From Acidobacteriota bacterium (GTDB lineage Bacteria > Acidobacteriota > Terriglobia > UBA7540), in NCBI GenBank assembly GCA_021789565.1, contig JAJYJL010000367.1:1-7434 (forward strand): 7,434 bases of DNA, read 5' to 3'. The position numbers were made by a program, and so were the translations under genes. Under the pieces are notes generated by a model. That model was not told the origin of the DNA. It ran no database searches and saw only the letters and a list, made by a program, of their open reading frames with translations. Below are positions 1-6,500 of this stretch, one piece after another; position 1 is the first letter of the stretch; each line of letters opens with the position of its first letter.

Positions 1-1
1 C

Positions 2-508
2 ACCCTGCAATCCAACCCGCCCATCGGCGGCGACGTCTTAGGGCCGCCGGATTTCAACTACAACCAGCGGTTTGACAGGAACACCATCGTCCATCTGCGC
101 CTGCCGAACTCGATGTATGTTTACGACGCTTTCACAAGCAAGGCGCTGGGCCGGCACAGCGACTTGACGCTGACCGTCGGTCCCTACGATCCCACCATTC
201 TGGTGACCAGCGCCACGCCGCTGCCGGCCATGCGGATTTCCATGCCCGAGCAGGCGCGGCGGGGATCGATCGTGCGCATCGCTGTGCACGCCATGCCCAG
301 CGCGGCGGACGTAAGCATTTTCCACATCGGCGTCCGTGATCCCCAGGGGAACCGCATGATTGATTATTCGGGCAACATCATCACCCGGCAAGGCGGAGGC
401 GTAAAAACCATCCCACTTGCAGTGAACGATCCGCCAGGCAAATGGACCATCACCGTGCATAATCTCCTCAGCGGCCAGTCCGTCACGCGGAGCCTGAATG
501 TGGAATGA
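2..508 (+). CDS. C-terminal part of a probable large secreted protein with an Ig-like beta-sandwich tail (5' partial)
   Basis: The reading frame is open from the left edge (first full codon at position 2) to TGA at 506-508, giving 168 residues of a longer protein. The first internal ATG (113) falls within continuous coding sequence and is probably not the start. A YVYD...LGR segment (residues ~39-50) leads into a DLTLTVGPYDPTIL stretch (~52-65). An Ig-like beta-rich domain follows (~75-168), with a DPQGN turn, a YSGNI segment and an NDPPGKWTI strand before the final LNVE. From memory, this order resembles the C-terminus of large secreted proteins with beta-galactosidase trimerisation-like domains, common in Acidobacteria and Planctomycetes. 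The catalytic or main part is outside the window, so no enzymatic role can be given. No transmembrane anchor or sorting signal is visible at the C-terminus. The frame is secure; the family assignment is tentative. Confidence 0.75.
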   Translation, partial: TLQSNPPIGGDVLGPPDFNYNQRFDRNTIVHLRLPNSMYVYDAFTSKALGRHSDLTLTVGPYDPTILVTSATPLPAMRISMPEQARRGSIVRIAVHAMPSAADVSIFHIGVRDPQGNRMIDYSGNIITRQGGGVKTIPLAVNDPPGKWTITVHNLLSGQSVTRSLNVE

Positions 509-546
509 CGTACAGCGATCGCCCAGGATAGTTCCAACCCGCCGTT

Positions 547-567
547 CCAGGCATGATGGCTGCCTGG
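547..567 (+). terminator. Perfect 7-bp hairpin after the first gene, possible terminator without a T-run
   Basis: CCAGGCA (547-553) and TGCCTGG (561-567) are exact inverted repeats around a 7-nt loop, 38 bp after the stop at 508. The sequence after the stem (GCAAACC) has no T-run, so this is not a classical intrinsic terminator. It may be an mRNA 3'-end stabiliser, a factor-dependent terminator or chance. The rest of the 509-644 gap shows only the weak promoter-like site. Confidence 0.3.
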
Positions 568-590
568 GCAAACCTGCGGTCAACCTCGCT

Positions 591-620
591 TCAACCTTGC
601 CGCGGTCGATCATGTATAGT
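591..620 (+). promoter_or_regulatory. Weak candidate promoter for the MFS gene
   Basis: TATAGT at 615-620 is a fair -10 hexamer match. Upstream hexamers at acceptable spacing, such as TCAACC (591-596, 18-bp spacer), match the -35 consensus poorly. TTGCCG (597-602) is a better -35 but leaves only 12 bp of spacer. Transcription from here would start near 627, before every candidate start codon of the MFS gene. Confidence 0.2.
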
Positions 621-665
621 AGACAGAGAGTTTGATAGTTCAGATTGCACTTTCTCTGGCGCCTG

Positions 666-1961
666 ATGGATCCCAATCGTTCACGGTTGCAGCAGGAACC
701 CCATACCCCGACTGAGGCCCCCCGCCGCATCTTGATGTTCCGCTCGCTTTATCATCGCGATTTCTCAATTTTCTGGGCGGGAAACTTTCTCTCAAACATC
801 GGCACCTGGATGCAGTACGTGGCTCTCGGGTGGGTCATCCTGATCATTTCCAACTCACCGTTCCTGCTGGGGCTGAACGGCTTTTTGGCGCAGGTTCCGT
901 CGCTGGTGTTTGCGCTGCCCGGCGGCACCATCGCTGACCGCCTGAACCGCCGCAAGCTCATGCTGATCACCCAGACCTCCATGATGCTGCTAGCGCTGCT
1001 GCTTGCCATTCTCACCTCCATCCGTCAGATTACCATCACAGAAATTCTCGCCATCAGCTTCCTCACCGGCGTCGCCTCGGCGCTCAACTATCCTGCCTAT
1101 CAGGCCCTGATTCCGGACCTGATTCCTCGCGACGATCTGATGAATGGCATCGCGCTCAACTCGGCTCAGTTCAACATGTCGCGTGCCATCGGTCCCACCG
1201 TGGCGGGGCTGGCGATGGGGGCACTGGGGGCAGCCGCCTGCTTTTATCTCAATTCCATCAGCTTTCTCGCGCTCATCATCGCGCTGTTCCTCATCACCAT
1301 TCCGCCCGCTCAAAAGGACACAGGTTCCCGCTTCTGGGGTTCGATGATGGAAGGTCTCCGCTATCTGAACGAGCATCGCATCATCATCGTGCTGCTCACG
1401 GTGCCCGCCTTTCTCAGCCTGCTGGGGCTGCCCTTCATCGTCCTGATGCCCGCCGTCGCGCGCAACATGATCGGAGTCGGCGCCTCGGGTCTGGGTTTGC
1501 TGATGGGAGGGGCCGGACTGGGGGCTGTTGCCGCCGCATTGTTCATTGCCGCCGGGGGCACTCCCGAGCACCGTGGCCGTCTGATCCTGACCAGCGCCAC
1601 GCTTTTTTCACTCGCGCTCATTTTCCTCGCGCGCTCTCAAACATTTTGGGAGGCGTTTTTCCTGCTGGCCGTGATGGGAGGAACCATCGTGGGGAGCCTG
1701 ACGCTGGCCAACACCACACTGCAAATGACCACACCACCGAAGCTTCGCGGCAGGGTGATGGCCATGTACTACATGGCGATGTCTGGGTTGCTGCCTTTTG
1801 GCAGCCTGCAGGCGGGGGCGGTTGCACAGACCATGGGAACGCGCTTTGCGCTGGGATTCGGCGGAGCGGTCTGCCTGATCTATTTCCTGATTCTGCAGGT
1901 TTCGCTCAACCGTCTGCGGCAGGTGGAACAGCTCTCCGATTACCCTGAAGCCGGCGTCTGA
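666..1961 (+). CDS. MFS exporter, MFS_3 / EntS-type
   Basis: Encodes a 431-residue inner-membrane major facilitator, about the usual length, with twelve hydrophobic segments in two halves. Motif A between helices 2 and 3 is clear: GGTIADRLNRRK at residues 86-97, with Asp91 and Arg92. The N-terminal FWAGNFLSNIGTWMQ segment (36-50) and the C-terminal RGRVMAMYYMAMSG segment (361-374) are typical of the MFS_3 family, which includes the enterobactin exporter EntS and drug exporters. It probably exports a small molecule using the proton gradient; the substrate cannot be read from sequence and no siderophore genes are nearby. The start is uncertain. The frame extends to TTG at 645; ATG at 666 gives a typical N-terminal tail, and ATG at 735 would begin just before the conserved RSLYHRDF segment. 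None has a good Shine-Dalgarno sequence. The gene converges with the next one. Confidence 0.9.
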   Translation: MDPNRSRLQQEPHTPTEAPRRILMFRSLYHRDFSIFWAGNFLSNIGTWMQYVALGWVILIISNSPFLLGLNGFLAQVPSLVFALPGGTIADRLNRRKLMLITQTSMMLLALLLAILTSIRQITITEILAISFLTGVASALNYPAYQALIPDLIPRDDLMNGIALNSAQFNMSRAIGPTVAGLAMGALGAAACFYLNSISFLALIIALFLITIPPAQKDTGSRFWGSMMEGLRYLNEHRIIIVLLTVPAFLSLLGLPFIVLMPAVARNMIGVGASGLGLLMGGAGLGAVAAALFIAAGGTPEHRGRLILTSATLFSLALIFLARSQTFWEAFFLLAVMGGTIVGSLTLANTTLQMTTPPKLRGRVMAMYYMAMSGLLPFGSLQAGAVAQTMGTRFALGFGGAVCLIYFLILQVSLNRLRQVEQLSDYPEAGV

Positions 1962-1969
1962 TGAAATTC

Positions 1970-1988
1970 CGCTGGGGCTAACCCGGCG
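1970..1988. terminator. Hairpin between convergent genes, candidate bidirectional terminator
   Basis: CGCTGGG (1970-1976) pairs with CCCGGCG (1982-1988), seven pairs including one G-T wobble, around a 5-nt loop. It lies in the 39-bp gap between the MFS stop (1961) and the DsbA-like stop (2001), where a shared terminator is expected. Only TTT follows on the plus strand, and GGAATTT on the minus strand, so the U-tract is poor in both directions. Confidence 0.4.
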
Positions 1989-2000
1989 TTTGCTCGCGAG

Positions 2001-3140
2001 TTATCTGGCAGCAGCGAGGTCCTGGTCAATCATCTCATAGATTCGCTCGGGAGACAGCCCCACCACCGGCGTTCCGTTGATAAACAGCGTGGGCGTGCTC
2101 ATCACGCCCAGTTGACGCCCTTCCTGCATGTCGGCCTCAACCCGGGGGAGAGACGTCTTCGAATCCATGCACGTTGCCAGCTTCAACTGGTTCAAGCCGG
2201 CCCGCTCGCCAAAGTCCAGCAGCAACTGCCGCACATTCGCGGCATTGATCATGCCCTGGCTCTCGAAAATGATGGAGCGATAGCGGAAGTAATCCGCGGG
2301 GTTGATCTGATAAGCGCACTCGTTGGCGATGGCGGCTTGCAGGGCCCAATCGTGAATGGTAACGAGCGGAAATTCCTTGAATACGATTCTGACCTTATTG
2401 CCGTACTTGGGTATCAACTGGTTCTCAATAAACTTCTGCATCTCCGCGCAGGTGGGGCATTCCAGGTCCGCAAATTCCACAATCGTAACGGGAGCGTTGA
2501 GCGGTCCAACCGTAGGCTGGTCCCTCAGGTTGATGGTCTGCTCAACTTCCTTGCGCGGGTCGGTAGCCAGGTTAAAAACGCTGCCAATCACCGTGTAGCG
2601 GCCGTCCTTGGTAAGAAAAGCAGGCGTGGCAGACTTCTTTTGGCCTTTCTGGCCGTAAATAGTGGTCTCGTAAAAATCGGCAAACTTGGAATCGTGGAAC
2701 GGCCCGACGGTCAACTTGACGTCTGTTGGGACCTTAAACTTGGTCCGCACATAGTCGACAATCTTCTTGTCGGTTGCCGAAGGATGGGCGGCCGCGTTCC
2801 GTTGCTCCGTGGCGGAAGCAACCAAAACGTCGCCCAACACCATATAATGGCCGTCTTTGGTAATCAGGGCAGGCTGTGATTTCTTCTGCTTTCCATCGTC
2901 AACGGAAATTTCGGTCTTATAAAAATCCGTGTACTCGGAGTTCTGAAAAGGGGTGACCGTAAGCTTTACGTTATCAGGAATCCCGAACCTTTCCCGCACA
3001 TATTGAATGATTTTCTGGTTGGTGGCGGATGACACTTCCGCAACTGCCTGCTGCTCCGGCTGTAAAGCAATCAGGGCTACCATCAGGATGGCCAGGAACA
3101 CCATGCCGGATTTCAGTACTTTCCAATGGCTCTTCATCAA
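2001..3140 (-). CDS. Exported DsbA-like thiol-disulfide protein with a duplicated N-terminal domain
   Basis: Encodes 379 residues. A short basic N-terminus and hydrophobic core (residues ~11-27), then AVAEV near 32-36, look like a Sec signal peptide, so the product is probably periplasmic. Two ~72-residue copies of one domain follow (38-109 and 121-192, 35 of 72 identical). A DsbA/Thioredoxin_4-type fold (~203-379) has redox motif CPTC (Cys228-Cys231) after VEFADLE and a cis-Pro loop STPTLFINGT (Pro350). Cys275 and Cys324 lie in the helical insert and could form a second disulfide. It would oxidise, reduce or isomerise disulfides in exported proteins; the direction cannot be read from sequence. 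TTG (3138-3140) is followed directly by ATG (3135-3137). AAAGGAG lies 9 nt before the TTG, and a second GGAG lies 4 nt before the ATG, so either start is possible. The gene has its own promoter and lies 216 bp past the RND permease stop. Confidence 0.92.
   Translation of the reverse strand: MMKSHWKVLKSGMVFLAILMVALIALQPEQQAVAEVSSATNQKIIQYVRERFGIPDNVKLTVTPFQNSEYTDFYKTEISVDDGKQKKSQPALITKDGHYMVLGDVLVASATEQRNAAAHPSATDKKIVDYVRTKFKVPTDVKLTVGPFHDSKFADFYETTIYGQKGQKKSATPAFLTKDGRYTVIGSVFNLATDPRKEVEQTINLRDQPTVGPLNAPVTIVEFADLECPTCAEMQKFIENQLIPKYGNKVRIVFKEFPLVTIHDWALQAAIANECAYQINPADYFRYRSIIFESQGMINAANVRQLLLDFGERAGLNQLKLATCMDSKTSLPRVEADMQEGRQLGVMSTPTLFINGTPVVGLSPERIYEMIDQDLAAAR
2565..3029 (-). repeat. Two diverged tandem copies of a ~72-residue domain within the DsbA-like gene
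   Basis: Copy A is encoded by 2814-3029 and copy B by 2565-2780, with an 11-residue linker. They align without gaps over 72 residues with 35 identities. Shared blocks include SAT, YVR, VKLTV followed by PF, DFY, and TKDG followed by Y-V-G-V. The DNA copies have diverged, so the duplication is not recent. From memory, single copies precede the thioredoxin fold in related acidobacterial proteins, perhaps acting like the dimerisation arm of DsbC/DsbG; that analogy is inference. Confidence 0.85.
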
Positions 3141-3149
3141 GCTCCAAAA

Positions 3150-3156
3150 CTCCTTT
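3150..3156 (-). promoter_or_regulatory. Strong Shine-Dalgarno sequence of the DsbA-like gene
   Basis: AAAGGAG on the minus strand lies 9 nt upstream of the TTG ending at 3140 and 12 nt upstream of the ATG ending at 3137. A second GGAG at 3142-3145 lies 4 nt before the ATG. The better spacing of the stronger site slightly favours the TTG. Confidence 0.6.
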
Positions 3157-3189
3157 CACACATGAAAGCCCTTTCGCCGATATCATCTG

Positions 3190-3219
3190 ATTCTAACCGT
3201 GACAACGCTGAAAAATCAA
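3190..3219 (-). promoter_or_regulatory. Sigma-70-type promoter of the DsbA-like gene
   Basis: On the minus strand TTGATT (3214-3219, 4 of 6 matches to TTGACA) and TAGAAT (3190-3195, 5 of 6 to TATAAT) are separated by 18 bp. Transcription would start near 3183, leaving a leader of about 45 nt that contains the Shine-Dalgarno site. This suggests the gene can be transcribed independently of the efflux operon upstream. Confidence 0.55.
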
Positions 3220-3247
3220 TTTGAAGGACTATTCCACCCGCTGAAAC

Positions 3248-3258
3248 GGGGGGGGGGG
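3248..3258. repeat. 11-G homopolymer (C11 on the gene strand)
   Basis: Eleven consecutive G residues on the plus strand lie in the 216-bp gap between the efflux operon and the DsbA-like gene, about 28 bp upstream of that gene's -35 box. It is the longest single-base run I see in the window. Slippage during replication or a sequencing/assembly length error are both plausible here. Confidence 0.9.
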
Positions 3259-3321
3259 CGACAGAACGGGCTGCAACTCCAGCATCCGTGTCCGCTCGCG
3301 GGGGGCCGTCCAAGAGAAACC

Positions 3322-3343
3322 CGGAAACAGGATGGGCTGTCCG
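3322..3343 (-). terminator. Candidate terminator of the RND efflux operon
   Basis: Reading the minus strand just past the permease stop, CGGACAG (3337-3343) pairs with CTGTTTCCG (3322-3330) to give seven base pairs with a 2-nt TT bulge and a 6-nt loop. The sequence after it, GGTTTCTCTTG, is T-rich but interrupted. Its position 14 bp past the stop codon fits a terminator; the structure is modest. Confidence 0.3.
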
Positions 3344-3356
3344 ATAGCTGACACAG

Positions 3357-6300
3357 CTAAACCTGCAGGACGTCGCCGTCCCGCGCCACCAGGCTGTAAA
3401 GGATCGGGTTCACAAAAAAGCCCAGCAGCAGGGGTGAAATCAGCCCGCCTACGATAACGATAGCAAACGGCCGCTGCGTGTCGGACCCGATTCCGTATGA
3501 GAGCGCCGCCGGCAGCAGTCCGAGGCAGGCGACCAGGGCCGTCATCATGATGGGCCGCAGCCGGAGCAAGGCGGCCTCGTAGGTGGCTTCGCGGATACCC
3601 TTCCCTTCCAGGCGCAGCTTGTTAATGTAGGAATAGAGGACGACCGCCATCTCCGTTGAGACGCCCATGAGCACCAGCAATCCGAGGACAGAGGAAACGC
3701 TGAAGGGCGTGTTGGTAAATTTCAGCGCCAGCAGCGCTCCGACGGGCTCGGTTGTTACCACACCGATGGCAATAGCGACAGGAAACTTGAAGTTCCCGTA
3801 AAGAGCGAAGAGGATGAGGAAGATCAGCAGGACGGTGAGCGGCGCGATCACATCCAACTGCTTTCTGGCGGCAAGGTATTCGCTGTATTCTCCGCCCCAG
3901 GTAATGCGATAGCCCTGCGGCAGCGAACGCTGAATCGGCGCAATGGCTTGCTGGCCCGCTTTCACGGCGCCGGCAAGATCGCGGCCTTCAACGCTGTACT
4001 GGATGCCGATGTAGCGCGAATTGTTCTCCCGGTAAATGAATGACGCCCCGTTGCCAATGCTGATGTCCGCCAGGTCTTTCAAAGGAATCTGCTGGCCACC
4101 AGGCGTGCCCACCAGCAGGTTCCCGATCGATTGGGGACTTTGCCGGAACTGGGGCTTCATTCGCACAATCAGATCGAACAGCTTTTCGCCTTGGATCACC
4201 TGGGTGGCGGGTTCCCCGCCGATTGCCGCGCCGATCACCGCCTCAACGTCGGAAACATTGACGCCATAGCGCGCAACCTTTTCGCGATCGATGTGGATCA
4301 GCAGGCTGGGTTGGCCGAGCTCTCGCACCACAACAAGGTCCGTAAAGCCCGGAACATGTTCAAGCGTGGTCTTGATTTTCAAGGCCGTATCCTGCAGGAC
4401 TTTCAGGTCGGGGCCGTAAACTTTCACGGCCAGCGCGCTCTTCAGTCCGGTCAGGGCCTCATCCACGGCGTCTTCGGCCGGCTGCGTGTAATTGAAGATG
4501 ATGCCCGGGTAACGGGTGAGCTTGCTGTTGATGGACTTGATAAGTTCCTGTTTATTTCTGATGGGCCCCGTATCCCAGGATTTGTCGCTATAGGCTTTCA
4601 GGCCCACGTAGAACTCGCAGTTGAAGAATCCCGTCGCGTCGGTTCCGTCATCGGGACGGCCCAGTTCTGAACCGACCTCGGTTACCTGCGGATAGGCCAT
4701 CAGGGTTTTGCGGATTTTGGGAGCAATCTTGGCAGCTTCCTGCCAGGAGATCGTGTAGGGCATAGTCGCCCGTACCCACAAGGCGCCCTCATCGAGGTGC
4801 GGCATAAACTCGCCGCCGATCATCGGAAAGAGCATCATCACCCCGCCAAAGATCGCCAGGGCTACCCCCAGCGTCAATGCGCGGTGGTCGAGCGCCCAGT
4901 CCAGATACTTGCCATAAACCCGTCTGACCCACTCGAAGGGCCTGTTCACCTTTTCTTTAACGCCTGCCTTGAACCAGTAGGAAATCAGTACAGGCACCAA
5001 TGTCAAAGAAAGCAACAGCGCGCCGATCAAAGCGAATGACATCGTGTCCGCCATAGGATGGAAAAGCTCGCCGGACGGCCCTTGTAATGCATAAATGGGC
5101 AGATAACCCGCAATGATGACGGCAACAGAATAGAAAACGGGACGGTCCACGTCCCGGGCGGCGGTGATGATGGCTTCCTTCAAATCATATTCCTGCCCCG
5201 TTCGCAAACCAAGTTCGCGATAGATGTTCTCCATCATCACCACGGTGCCGTCAATGAGAATGCCGAAATCGATAGCTCCTATTGAAAGCAGGTTGGCCGA
5301 CACTCCTTTCAGATGGAGAAGAATGAAGGAAAACAACAGGCAGAGCGGAATGGTCAGGGCGGTAATAATCGCCGCGCGCACGCTCACCAGGAAAAAGATC
5401 AGCACGATCAGAACAAGAATCATTCCGCGCAGAAGGTTGTGCTCCACCGTCGAGGTGGTCAGTTCCACCAGACCGCTGCGGTCATAAAACGTGTGGATTT
5501 TGACGTCTTTGGGCAGAACCTGGGTATTCAAATACTTTGTTTCCTGCTCAAGGCGCTGCAGCACATATTGGGTCTGCTCGCCGGTGCGCATCATGATGAC
5601 ACCTTCAACAGCGTCGTCATTGTTCATAAAGCCGAATTCGCCCAGGCGCGGCGCGTGGCCAATCTCCACCTTGCCCACGTCACGCATATAAACCGGCGCG
5701 CCCTGGTGGCTGGCTACAACGATATCTTCAATGTCTTTTGTGTCTCGAACCAGTCCGATGCCCCGGACGTAATAGAATTGACCGCCCTGGGAATAAAATC
5801 CGCCGCCCGTGTTGGCATTGTTGGAGGAAAGCGCCTGCACCACCTGCGGAACAGTGATGTGATAGCTGTAGAGCTGCGCCGGATCCAGCAACACCTGGTA
5901 TTGCATCGTTGTTCCGCCAAACCCCGAGTCGTCGGCCACGCCGGGAACCGAGCGATACGCGTGGTTAAGAACCCAGTCCTGAATCGTCTTTAGTTCCTGG
6001 GGCGAGCGGTCTGGGCTCTGGACCACGTAGCGGTAGATCAGGTCACTAGGGCTGGAAAGCGGAGAAAGGCCCGGAGTTACCCCTGGTGGCAGGGAAACCC
6101 CTGAAAGACGCTCGAAAGCCACCTGCCGACAGAAGTATTTATCGGTCCCGAACCGGAACGACATGATGACGTCAGAAAGCCCGTAAAGAGAGATCGAACG
6201 CATCGTGTCAAGTTCTGGCATTCCGTTCATCTCAACTTCGATGGGCACCGTAATCAGGCGCTCAACTTCCTCAGAGGCATGGCCCGGCCATTGAGTGATG

Positions 6301-6446
6301 ATCTCAACCAGCGGAGGCGACAGGTCGGGATAGGCGTCAACGGGCATCCGTTGGAAAGAGAGGGCACCTCCAACAATCAGGAAGCCCACGAGCACTATGA
6401 TGAGAAACCGCTGATTCAGGGCAAAACGAACAATACGATGGATCAT
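3357..6446 (-). CDS. Heavy-metal efflux RND permease, CzcA/CusA family
   Basis: Encodes 1029 residues, the usual length for inner-membrane RND pumps that drive metal cations through a tripartite complex using protons. It has one N-terminal helix (~13-31), a periplasmic loop, helices 2-6 (~340-490), helix 7 (~524-541), a second large loop and helices 8-12 (~867-1018). Helix 4 reads DFGILIDG...EN, with Asp393, Asp399 and Glu406, the CzcA-type proton-relay pattern. Helix 10 has Glu932 in GVSTEMAVVL, aligning with the helix-10 Glu of CusA. In the periplasmic metal cleft, by hand alignment, Met562 keeps the first CusA methionine while the other two positions are Asn609 and Glu663, as in CzcA-like pumps. 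I infer a divalent metal (Zn, Co, Cd or Ni) rather than Cu/Ag. ATG at 6446 follows a weak AGGA at 11-nt spacing. It sits 54 bp after the adaptor gene, in one operon. No frameshift or truncation is seen. Confidence 0.96.
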   Translation of the reverse strand: MIHRIVRFALNQRFLIIVLVGFLIVGGALSFQRMPVDAYPDLSPPLVEIITQWPGHASEEVERLITVPIEVEMNGMPELDTMRSISLYGLSDVIMSFRFGTDKYFCRQVAFERLSGVSLPPGVTPGLSPLSSPSDLIYRYVVQSPDRSPQELKTIQDWVLNHAYRSVPGVADDSGFGGTTMQYQVLLDPAQLYSYHITVPQVVQALSSNNANTGGGFYSQGGQFYYVRGIGLVRDTKDIEDIVVASHQGAPVYMRDVGKVEIGHAPRLGEFGFMNNDDAVEGVIMMRTGEQTQYVLQRLEQETKYLNTQVLPKDVKIHTFYDRSGLVELTTSTVEHNLLRGMILVLIVLIFFLVSVRAAIITALTIPLCLLFSFILLHLKGVSANLLSIGAIDFGILIDGTVVMMENIYRELGLRTGQEYDLKEAIITAARDVDRPVFYSVAVIIAGYLPIYALQGPSGELFHPMADTMSFALIGALLLSLTLVPVLISYWFKAGVKEKVNRPFEWVRRVYGKYLDWALDHRALTLGVALAIFGGVMMLFPMIGGEFMPHLDEGALWVRATMPYTISWQEAAKIAPKIRKTLMAYPQVTEVGSELGRPDDGTDATGFFNCEFYVGLKAYSDKSWDTGPIRNKQELIKSINSKLTRYPGIIFNYTQPAEDAVDEALTGLKSALAVKVYGPDLKVLQDTALKIKTTLEHVPGFTDLVVVRELGQPSLLIHIDREKVARYGVNVSDVEAVIGAAIGGEPATQVIQGEKLFDLIVRMKPQFRQSPQSIGNLLVGTPGGQQIPLKDLADISIGNGASFIYRENNSRYIGIQYSVEGRDLAGAVKAGQQAIAPIQRSLPQGYRITWGGEYSEYLAARKQLDVIAPLTVLLIFLILFALYGNFKFPVAIAIGVVTTEPVGALLALKFTNTPFSVSSVLGLLVLMGVSTEMAVVLYSYINKLRLEGKGIREATYEAALLRLRPIMMTALVACLGLLPAALSYGIGSDTQRPFAIVIVGGLISPLLLGFFVNPILYSLVARDGDVLQV

Positions 6447-6500
6447 AATGATTTCAATCCTGGCTTCAGAAAATCCAGCTCACCGAATGGACGTGCGCCG

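Noticed and set aside
515..522. GCGATCGC octamer palindrome, resembling the cyanobacterial HIP1 repeat
   Set aside because: I noticed only this copy, and the genes do not suggest a cyanobacterium.
38..730. 230-codon open frame on the minus strand across the first gene and the MFS start
   Set aside because: It lies antisense to well-supported coding sequence, its Arg/His/Gly-rich translation has no recognisable domain, and it spans the intergenic gap. Typical of GC-rich shadow frames.
990..1571. 193-codon minus-strand open frame inside the MFS gene
   Set aside because: Antisense to transmembrane-helix codons; the translation is a low-complexity hydrophilic mirror rich in Gly, Asp, Glu and Gln with no domain.
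2112..2879. 255-codon plus-strand open frame opposite the DsbA-like gene
   Set aside because: Fully antisense to a gene with signal peptide, domain repeat and CPTC motif; no domain is visible in the translation.
5313..5993. 226-codon plus-strand open frame opposite the RND permease
   Set aside because: Antisense to conserved permease sequence; no recognisable fold or translation signal.
6447..6500. 54-bp gap between adaptor and permease examined for a promoter or attenuator
   Set aside because: Only a weak AGGA ribosome-binding candidate and a 4-bp inverted repeat are visible; the two genes are best read as one operon.
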